Origin: a virus | IMG/VR virus record: IMGVR_UViG_3300010430_000514 | Location: 1 to 21,456 of that record | Length of the DNA stretch: 21,456 nucleotides | Strand: one strand, 5' to 3' | In this document: piece by piece, positions 13,511 through 17,634 of the stretch | How positions within the stretch are numbered: position 1 is the stretch's first letter | How the letters are laid out: each line of letters opens with the position of its first letter | Notes under the pieces: model-generated | Databases searched by the model: none | Seen by the model: only the letters and a program-made list of their open reading frames with translations | What the model was told of the DNA's origin: nothing | Program-made: the position numbers and the translations under genes

Positions 13511-13705
13511 TTATTTCTTTTTAAACGCTTGGATAACTTTCTTATTTTTTTCATATAAAAGCTCATTTTCTTCCAGTATTTTCTCAACGCTCATTTTTGA
13601 GTTTTTTGCATGGATGGATTCACATTGTGTAACTACAAGTTTATTAACGCTTTTTCTACCGCATATTCGGCACTCAAATTTCACCATGTTGTAATCAACT
13701 TCCAT
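13511..13705 (-). CDS. Small zinc-finger-like protein, 64 aa
   Basis: FECRICGRKSVNKLVVTQCESIH (split as FECRICGRKS and TQCESIH) gives C-x2-C-x12-C-x3-H, a plausible single zinc site (residues 12, 15, 28 and 32). The second half is a charged coiled coil (SVEKILEENELLYEKNKKVI). The start at 13705 follows GAGGCGGGTA; an alternative ATG lies six codons later. It overlaps the upstream gene by 11 nt. Confidence 0.65.
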   Translation of the reverse strand: MEVDYNMVKFECRICGRKSVNKLVVTQCESIHAKNSKMSVEKILEENELLYEKNKKVIQAFKKK

Positions 13706-13952
13706 TATTACCCGCCTCTGGTTTGTGTTTAGCTAGGACTTCATTGGCCACAAGTCTGGCCTCCTGGCATTGTTCGCAACAAGTGTTTTTACTTATCGAT
13801 TCAAGCGCCTGCTCATACTCGGCTAGTTGTTGTTTAACTGTCTGTAGTTTTTTAAACAGATCATCGGCGTACCCCGCCTCTGCATCAGCAGCGCTTTTGT
13901 AATTCCTTAACTCAACTTGCAGCGGTTCCACATGTTTCCTCCAACATGCCAT
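13695..13952 (-). CDS. Coiled-coil paralogue with C-terminal Cys pair (85 aa)
   Basis: Residues of about 10-43 (LQVELRNYKSAADAEAGYAD, DLFKKLQTVKQQL) are nearly identical to those in the gene at 12225. The C-terminal half differs: TCCEQCQEARLVANEVLAKH, which recalls the C-x-x-C...A-R-x-x-A-x-E-x-L motif of small phage coiled-coil proteins. Its start lies inside the 43-aa ORF at 13907-14038 in another frame, so this protein could be the continuation of that ORF after a frameshift. The ribosome-binding site GAGGGGCG is acceptable. Confidence 0.65.
   Translation of the reverse strand: MACWRKHVEPLQVELRNYKSAADAEAGYADDLFKKLQTVKQQLAEYEQALESISKNTCCEQCQEARLVANEVLAKHKPEAGNNGS
13823..13892. repeat. Dispersed repeat, copy 2 (partner at 12413-12482)
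   Basis: Direct repeat of about 70 nt with 12413-12482, encoding the shared coiled coil. See the other copy for detail. Confidence 0.7.
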
Positions 13953-14038
13953 CCACGCCCCTCAAGGCTGTAATCCATACCGGGACTCGGGGAATGTGTC
14001 GCCCACTTCTCAAATTCCTTTACCGCTTCATCATCCAT
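13907..14038 (-). CDS. Small ORF of 43 aa upstream of and overlapping a coiled-coil gene
   Basis: Found by hand. GGAGATTTGA lies directly before the ATG, a good ribosome-binding site. It reads MDDEAVKEFEKWATHSPSPG, MDYSLEGRGWHVGG and NMWNRCKLS. The opening 'EFEKW' and the later W residues resemble the N-terminus of a widespread class of phage proteins in which this part is fused to a coiled coil. It overlaps the start of the gene at 13952 by 46 nt in a different frame. Either these are two genes or one gene split by a frameshift. Confidence 0.5.
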   Translation of the reverse strand: MDDEAVKEFEKWATHSPSPGMDYSLEGRGWHVGGNMWNRCKLS

Positions 14039-14112
14039 TCAAATCTCCGTAGGTATATAGTAGACTGGTTACTGTGTACTGTTTCCATATCAATACTCCA
14101 AATACCACTTAT

Positions 14113-14436
14113 TCATTCATACTCCCCGGGAAAAAGCTCTCTAAGTGTCGATTGGGCACGCTCTGCAAATTTATCGCTATCAAACGATCTGACACTACTA
14201 TTTTCAACTTTAAATAGATCAAAAATATCCAAATAAATATCGTTAGTATTAAACGGCTCCCCGGCGTAGTGTTCAACGACAGATTTGAGCTTGGCGATTA
14301 TCTCGTCTTTATTAGGGCCAACACTGTCCCAATCAATGGAACTGGTTTTGAAATCACAATTTAAGCACTTCGTATCACCAGTTGGCCCCTGCTCTCGAAG
14401 CACCACGTTTGAGCCGCATTTTTTACATGGTTTCAT
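14113..14436 (-). CDS. Zinc-ribbon protein, 107 aa
   Basis: Starts MKPCKKCGSN and continues to DTKCLNCDFKTSS, a C-x2-C (4, 7) and C-x2-C (24, 27) pair forming an N-terminal zinc ribbon, like the 'Lar' or restriction-alleviation type opening of many phage proteins. The C-terminal 70 residues are helical (IIAKLKSVVEHYAGEPFNTN, SDKFAERAQSTLRELF). A GAGGAAAA ribosome-binding site is present. I do not assign the Lar function because the rest does not clearly match. Confidence 0.66.
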   Translation of the reverse strand: MKPCKKCGSNVVLREQGPTGDTKCLNCDFKTSSIDWDSVGPNKDEIIAKLKSVVEHYAGEPFNTNDIYLDIFDLFKVENSSVRSFDSDKFAERAQSTLRELFPGEYE

Positions 14437-14671
14437 TTTTCCTCGCCTTGGACTTCCAGTAACATAGTCCCCGAAATATATTTTCGTACCGCTTTTTATA
14501 TTCTTCCACTTCTCGCCGGGCTTTACGGACTTCTAACTCCAGCCATGTCACATCAAGATCCTTACTATACGTTGAGTAAATCTTGTCGTTTGGACAATAA
14601 ATAGAAACTTCCTCAACTACTTTAATTTTCCCGACACTACAGGGGGCCATTATTAATGTTAGGGTTTTCAT
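14423..14671 (-). CDS. Hypothetical 82-aa coiled-coil protein
   Basis: The N-terminal half is beta-like (MKTLTLIMAPCSVGKIKVVE). The C-terminal half is a charged helix (LELEVRKARREVEEYKKRYE) ending in LCYWKSKARKNETM. It overlaps the zinc-ribbon gene by 14 nt, and its start overlaps the upstream stop as ATGA. An AAGGAAA sequence is a possible ribosome-binding site. No family recognised. Confidence 0.63.
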   Translation of the reverse strand: MKTLTLIMAPCSVGKIKVVEEVSIYCPNDKIYSTYSKDLDVTWLELEVRKARREVEEYKKRYENIFRGLCYWKSKARKNETM

Positions 14672-14919
14672 TTCTGAAATTTCCTTGGATCTCTTTTTGT
14701 AATTTCTAAATAAATCAATCCAACAACTAGCGCTAGGGTTAATAATGCCCCTGTAATTAAGATCCCAGCAGATTCAATTTTTATTGGAATTTTCTCGCAT
14801 GGGTTAATTGACTCTATGGTGCCGAAATCTTCAGTCATTATTAACTCTACTGGCTCGCCTGGTTTGGAATTTATGTGCCTTTCCAGGTTTACTAAATGAG
14901 GGGATTTTAAGTGCTTCAC
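14668..14919 (-). CDS. Membrane-anchored 83-aa protein
   Basis: A soluble N-terminal part of about 47 residues is followed by one transmembrane helix (ESAGILITGALLTLALVVGL, about 49-68) and a short basic tail (TKRDPRKFQK). This arrangement suggests a protein anchored near its C-terminus. The start is GTG, overlapping the upstream TGA as GTGA, with AAGGTAAGGG as ribosome-binding site. Function unknown. Confidence 0.66.
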   Translation of the reverse strand: MKHLKSPHLVNLERHINSKPGEPVELIMTEDFGTIESINPCEKIPIKIESAGILITGALLTLALVVGLIYLEITKRDPRKFQK

Positions 14920-15353
14920 GCCCTTACCTTCATATTTTTATAACTCTGTGTCATGGTCACCGCTGCAAGTTTCCAAGCCAGCTCCTTTGGGACTTGATCG
15001 GCTTTAAATTTCTCGCCAACTTCCGTTTCCCATCTCGCTACATTTGCCCCGGCCAGTTCGTAATTATTAACTTTCAAATATGACTCGACTCGTTGTCTAA
15101 ATATTTCTTGTTTTGATACTTCCACTTCATTTTTCTCATCTTGGAGCAGGCTACTTAGTAATCCTTCTTTTACCGGCTTATTTGCCCAGCTGTAGAGCCC
15201 GTAGCTGCGACTTCTGATATAAAGCCTATATCTTCCGCCTCGTGGTCCTGTGAGCGAATAAACTTCGCAAACCTTTGACTCGCTAACTAGACCTTTAACG
15301 CTGTAGGTTGTTGATCCAATTGTAATTTCTTTGTGATTTTTTAAATAATTCAT
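14916..15353 (-). CDS. Hypothetical 145-aa protein under the leader motif
   Basis: Not recognised. A beta-rich N-terminal half (EITIGSTTYSVKGLVSESKV, GRYRLYIRSRSYGLYSW) is followed by a helical C-terminal half (KQEIFRQRVESYLKVNNYEL, PKELAWKLAAVTMTQSY). It is directly downstream of the best promoter in the operon and the third copy of the leader motif, which gives its ribosome-binding site. It therefore heads a transcript that may include the genes to its left. Confidence 0.68.
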   Translation of the reverse strand: MNYLKNHKEITIGSTTYSVKGLVSESKVCEVYSLTGPRGGRYRLYIRSRSYGLYSWANKPVKEGLLSSLLQDEKNEVEVSKQEIFRQRVESYLKVNNYELAGANVARWETEVGEKFKADQVPKELAWKLAAVTMTQSYKNMKVRA

Positions 15354-15354
15354 A

Positions 15355-15414
15355 CCGTCTTCCTGTTTCGGTTAGTGTTTAATGAAATCTAGCCTTGGCT
15401 GTTTTTTATGTCAA
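15355..15414 (-). promoter_or_regulatory. Promoter plus 17-nt leader motif upstream of the 15353 gene
   Basis: On the minus strand, TTGACA (15414-15409), 17-nt spacer, TAGATT (15391-15386), then 14 nt later CCGAAACAGGAAGACGG (15371-15355), 1 nt before the ATG. It lies in a true intergenic gap, unlike the other two copies. Transcription would start near 15379, so the motif would lie close to the 5' end of the mRNA. Confidence 0.68.
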
Positions 15415-15419
15415 GACAA

Positions 15420-15731
15420 TTATAAAATATATGCATCCGAAGCTCCTGATACATAATTAGATACCTGTTGAAGCCTTTGGCGCAGATTAGCATTTTCCTG
15501 CCTTAGCTTCTCCATTTCTGGCTCAGCATCAAAAGTTAACTCAATTGGGCAGTGAATTTTAACCTTTCCATCAATTTCCAATAATTGAGGCTCGTCGCAC
15601 TCTTCAAACTTGATAACTCCTTGAGAAATCATCCTATTTAAAAATATCTCGATTTCCGTAGTTCTTTCTCGCCTAAATTCCTTGAAAAGATCCTCTGCAA
15701 AATCTCTCTGGTTCTTATAATTACTTAACAT
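15420..15731 (-). CDS. Hypothetical 103-aa coiled-coil protein
   Basis: Starts MLSNYKNQRDFAEDLFKEFR, similar in rhythm to the 'DYRSAADAEASYADDLFKKL' of the paralogue family at 12225 and 13695, so a distant relative is likely. A beta part in the middle (LLEIDGKVKIHCPIELTFDA) is followed by a C-terminal coiled coil (EMEKLRQENANLRQRLQQVS). A strong AAGGAGGA ribosome-binding site is present. Function unknown. Confidence 0.68.
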   Translation of the reverse strand: MLSNYKNQRDFAEDLFKEFRRERTTEIEIFLNRMISQGVIKFEECDEPQLLEIDGKVKIHCPIELTFDAEPEMEKLRQENANLRQRLQQVSNYVSGASDAYIL

Positions 15732-15742
15732 TTATGTCCTCC

Positions 15743-15928
15743 TTAAAAATCTATCGGGTCTTTTTCAGCCTTAGTTTTACAGTTAAAACACAATCGATTT
15801 TGTATGCCAAAGCTCTCAAATTTTTTATTGCAACATAAACAAACTCTTTGCGCTCTGTCTTTTTTGGATAGTGCTCTAGTATTTCGTTTGAAATTTACTT
15901 CCTTTCTGTTTTCTTCACCTTCTTTCAA
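15743..15928 (-). CDS. Small zinc-ribbon protein, 61 aa (TTG start)
   Basis: A basic N-terminal part is followed by RVCLCCNKKFESFGIQNRLC and FNCKTK: C-x-x-C and C-x-x-C about 15 apart, a treble-clef or zinc-ribbon pattern familiar from small phage proteins ('C-x-x-C-x-x-x-F-x-S-x-G-x-x-N-R-x-C-x-x-C'). The start is TTG, overlapping the upstream stop as TTGA, with GGGGGAA as ribosome-binding site. Function is probably DNA- or RNA-related but unproven. Confidence 0.7.
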   Translation of the reverse strand: MKEGEENRKEVNFKRNTRALSKKDRAQRVCLCCNKKFESFGIQNRLCFNCKTKAEKDPIDF

Positions 15929-16158
15929 TGTAATTCCCCCAGATCTTCTTTTTTAGTTTTAATAATCGGTGAGACTTTTCCCATGGCCAGATCTTTTAAT
16001 TTCTCTAATAGAAAAAGAACTTCACCAGATGTAATTCCCGCAAAGCAAACTCTATTTTGTGTGCCTGAAATCAATCCAATGCATACCTTGTATCCAGCTT
16101 CATTTGCGTCGGTTGCTAGTTTAGTAATGTATTCTAGCATTTCATTTTCCTTACTCAC
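15925..16158 (-). CDS. Hypothetical 77-aa protein, first gene of the early operon
   Basis: Not recognised. Helix, strand, helix: ENEMLEYITKLATDANEAGY, KVCIGLISGTQNRVCFAGIT, SGEVLFLLEKLKDLAM. It starts with GTG, preceded by AAGGAG at good distance. It is the first gene to the left of the 1.1-kb gene-free control region and would head the early operon. Confidence 0.65.
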   Translation of the reverse strand: MSKENEMLEYITKLATDANEAGYKVCIGLISGTQNRVCFAGITSGEVLFLLEKLKDLAMGKVSPIIKTKKEDLGELH

Positions 16159-16500
16159 TTTGAAACTCCTTATTTTATTTTCAATACCTTGAATTTTGAG
16201 TATGCGAAGCCAAAGATAATCTATGAAACTTTCTTAAAAAAATTCCAGGGATCACCTATTCCACGTTCATCTCGCCGGTGTATGCCGTCATTCCTTTTCG
16301 GAACTTTGGATGAGGTTGTCGGTAAGCTTCTCGGACTATGTAAGGGCGAAACCTACCCGCTAACACATTCTAGTAAGGACACTTAGCTATGCCCAGTCTA
16401 ATACCCGTCATTCATCGCAGGTCAGCCAGCCGGTCTTTAAACGTACAGCATGCGCCAGTTTTGGCCATACGCTTGGGCATCGGTTTCCCCTCTCTGGTAC
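16159..16500. other. Gene-free block, possible long structured leader
   Basis: About 340 nt without a convincing gene. From about 16240 it is visibly richer in G and C than the T-rich flank at 16500-16800. Both strands show open stretches with few stops: plus 16189-16386 (a TTG-start frame with no ribosome-binding site) continues past two stops at 16384 and 16396, and minus frames show a 22-codon ORF starting at 16480 with GAGAGGGG in front. Open reading on both strands with internal stops fits a structured RNA or a decayed gene better than an active protein. It would lie in the 5' leader of the early operon if the promoter at 16643-16670 is right. Confidence 0.35.
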
Positions 16501-16515
16501 TGTTTGAATTTATTT

Positions 16516-16560
16516 TTGATAGTTGTTGAGTGTATTCTGTGATAAACCTAAAACTATCAA
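16516..16560. repeat. 9-bp inverted repeat
   Basis: TTGATAGTT (16516-16524) and AACTATCAA (16552-16560) are perfect reverse complements 27 nt apart. The position, between the early operon and its probable promoter, fits a repressor operator pair or an RNA hairpin in the leader. Confidence 0.6.
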
Positions 16561-16642
16561 CGCACTATTAGGTTGGTTTAGGTCTAGACTTTTGTCAAAA
16601 CTTAAATCAGCCTAATTTCTAAATCCTCAATCAAATTTATTT

Positions 16643-16670
16643 ACTTTATATTCGCGTTAAAAGTTGTCAC
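16643..16670 (-). promoter_or_regulatory. Candidate leftward early promoter
   Basis: On the minus strand, GTGACA (16670-16665), 16-nt spacer and TAAAGT (16648-16643). Transcription would start near 16636 and leave a leader of about 480 nt before the first gene at 16158. The fit is fair (5 of 6 and 4 of 6 consensus bases), and the surrounding sequence is AT-rich, so other start sites are possible. Confidence 0.35.
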
Positions 16671-16818
16671 GATTCTTTTGTTCATAGGGGATTTCGTAAT
16701 TGTTGTTTAGAATAACGCTATGTTCTTATCTAGGTTTTTGCGCTTTTTCCTCTATTTTTGCCTTTTTTTCGCGTTTTTCGTGGTGTTTGTGCACTGTTCT
16801 TGATGTTTGGAAATAATG

Positions 16819-16831
16819 TACGACCTACGAC
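16819..16831. repeat. 13-nt direct repeat, left copy
   Basis: TACGACCTACGAC, identical to 17147-17159. Each copy is made of heptamer-like CTACGAC/TACGACC units. The two copies bracket the palindrome-rich patch and the short plus-strand transcription unit. Confidence 0.75.
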
Positions 16832-16847
16832 CCCGAGGCGCATTATC

Positions 16848-16913
16848 TCGAGAGCTCATTATTTCTACTTATGACAGGATCCGGTACCTCATTAGTAATT
16901 TTAATGACCCTGC
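16848..16913. other. Patch rich in 6-bp palindromes
   Basis: Within about 65 nt there are CTCGAG (within the 8-mer TCTCGAGA), GAGCTC, GGATCC directly followed by GGTACC, and CTGCAG. Two short inverted repeats with CATTA/TAATG and TCAT/ATGA arms lie between them. It carries no gene. Confidence 0.6.
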
Positions 16914-16925
16914 AGTAGATCACGA

Positions 16926-16954
16926 TTCCTATATTAAATTCGTTTAGTTATAAT
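16926..16954 (+). promoter_or_regulatory. Promoter of the short plus-strand unit
   Basis: TTCCTA (16926-16931), 17-nt spacer and perfect TATAAT (16949-16954). The -35 is weak. Transcription would start near 16961. Confidence 0.5.
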
Positions 16955-16990
16955 GGTTTCATCATGAGTAAGCGTAACGAAAGTAAGCTC

Positions 16991-17020
16991 GGGACTACAG
17001 GAATAGTCCCTCCTTTTTTT
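16991..17020 (+). terminator. Rho-independent terminator or attenuator 1
   Basis: Perfect 7-bp stem GGGACTA/TAGTCCC, loop CAGGAA, then TCCTTTTTTT. Confidence 0.7.
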
Positions 17021-17110
17021 GAAAAATCCCGAAATTATGATATAAATATTTTGTGTCTGTCTCCAAGCATACACAGGTCATCATCCGTGACCATCCTTGA
17101 ATAGTGTCTG

Positions 17111-17136
17111 GCCCCATAGGAATGGGGCTTTTTTTT
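17111..17136 (+). terminator. Rho-independent terminator 2
   Basis: Perfect 7-bp stem GCCCCAT/ATGGGGC, tetraloop AGGA, then eight T. Confidence 0.85.
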
Positions 17137-17146
17137 GTAAATGACC

Positions 17147-17159
17147 TACGACCTACGAC
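17147..17159. repeat. 13-nt direct repeat, right copy
   Basis: TACGACCTACGAC, identical to 16819-16831, 328 nt away. The extended copy from 17143 holds two tandem CTACGAC units. Confidence 0.75.
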
Positions 17160-17209
17160 ATCATGGACCGCAATAGACAACGGCCATCAATAATCAAATA
17201 TTAAGGGAT

Positions 17210-17233
17210 AAAAAAGCCCCTCCGAAGAGGGGC
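17210..17233 (-). terminator. Rho-independent terminator of the tail operon
   Basis: On the minus strand GCCCCTC, loop TTCG, GAGGGGC, then TTTTTT: a 7-bp stem with a stable UUCG tetraloop. It lies 64 nt after the stop of the last tail gene (17297) and would stop leftward transcripts before the control region. Confidence 0.88.
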
Positions 17234-17296
17234 GACCCGAGAGAACAAGAGAGAACAGAAAACAAGAAAAGCCTCGCCTCTAGTGTATCACGATTT

Positions 17297-17623
17297 TTAC
17301 ATTCCCTTAGCGTAGAAATGAGTATTTAATGTGCCATTGCCGCCCGTCGCCACCCATCTGTGTCGAAAATAGCGATATTCATGGTCAACTTTTTCATAAC
17401 TGAATGTCCCATTGGCAGCGACCGCCTGAGTATCCCTCTGGACCCATGTAACGCCATCATTTGAGCTTTCCGATATTAGATTGCCTGTTAGTGCAGCCGC
17501 CGCCGTAACCACGCTAACAACGCTTAAATGAAGGTATTGATCTAGGTCTAGGCTTGCACCGACAATGCTAACATTCATCGCTTCATCGTCAATATAATCT
17601 GATTTATCTGCTTTAGTGAACAT
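17297..17623 (-). CDS. Putative virion-associated beta protein, 108 aa
   Basis: After a short charged N-terminus it is a beta-sandwich-like pattern: MNVSIVGASLDLDQYLHLSV, LTGNLISESSNDGVTWVQRD, ANGTFSYEKVDHEYRYFRHR, GGNGTLNTHFYAKGM. The 'G-x-L-x-x-E-S-S-x-D-G-x-x-W' and 'Y-R-Y-x-R-x-R' segments are familiar from small phage structural proteins near tail fibre genes. A TAGGAG ribosome-binding site is present. It is the last gene of the tail operon. The role in the virion is inferred from pattern and place. Confidence 0.65.
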   Translation of the reverse strand: MFTKADKSDYIDDEAMNVSIVGASLDLDQYLHLSVVSVVTAAAALTGNLISESSNDGVTWVQRDTQAVAANGTFSYEKVDHEYRYFRHRWVATGGNGTLNTHFYAKGM

Positions 17624-17634
17624 ATCTACTCCTA

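Larger units (their letters stand above)
16500..16818. other. T-rich gene-free stretch of the control region
   Basis: The plus strand is strongly T-rich, especially 16736-16800, with runs of T separated by G and C (CGCTTTTTCC, CTATTTTTGCC). I see no ORF with a ribosome-binding site on either strand. Besides the inverted repeat and promoter candidate listed separately, the related words AAACCTAAAA, TTAGGTTGG and TTTAGGTCTAGAC occur close together around 16543-16588. Such T-rich or A-rich tracts are common around phage origins and promoters, but no origin feature such as iterons is evident. Confidence 0.4.
16961..17136 (+). ncRNA. Candidate small RNA with two AGGA-loop hairpins
   Basis: A short unit from the TATAAT promoter to a strong terminator. 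The first hairpin (GGGACTA, loop CAGGAA, TAGTCCC, then TCC and seven T) could end a transcript of about 60 nt. Read-through would end at the second (GCCCCAT, loop AGGA, ATGGGGC, then eight T), about 175 nt long. Both loops present AGGA, the core recognised by CsrA proteins, and the window encodes a CsrA-like protein. A 46-codon frame (ATG 16964 to TAG 17104) exists inside but has no ribosome-binding site and contains the first terminator, so I prefer an RNA. It could also be a leaderless small protein. Confidence 0.4.

Noticed and set aside
14038-14113. Two tiny minus-strand ORFs (22 codons from the ATG at 14085, and a GTG frame of 25 codons)
   Set aside because: One has a GGAG sequence upstream, but they overlap each other in different frames and neither encodes anything distinctive.
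16189-16386. Plus-strand frame of 65 codons starting with TTG
   Set aside because: No ribosome-binding site or promoter, and both strands are equally open here; kept only as part of the unexplained block.
16414-16480. 22-codon minus-strand ORF with a strong GAGAGGGG sequence upstream, a possible leader peptide
   Set aside because: It lies in a block open on several frames, with no regulatory hairpin or run of one codon that would mark an attenuator peptide.
16570-16600. TTGACA on the minus strand in the control region as an early promoter
   Set aside because: No acceptable -10 at 15-19 nt; the only TAAT-like word is 22 nt away.
16964-17104. 46-codon ORF inside the small transcription unit
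   Set aside because: No ribosome-binding site, and an intrinsic terminator lies within it; I prefer a non-coding RNA, though a leaderless peptide is not excluded.
16995-17180. Minus-strand frame of 61 codons across the two hairpins
   Set aside because: It spans both terminator hairpins, lacks a ribosome-binding site and has no recognisable content.
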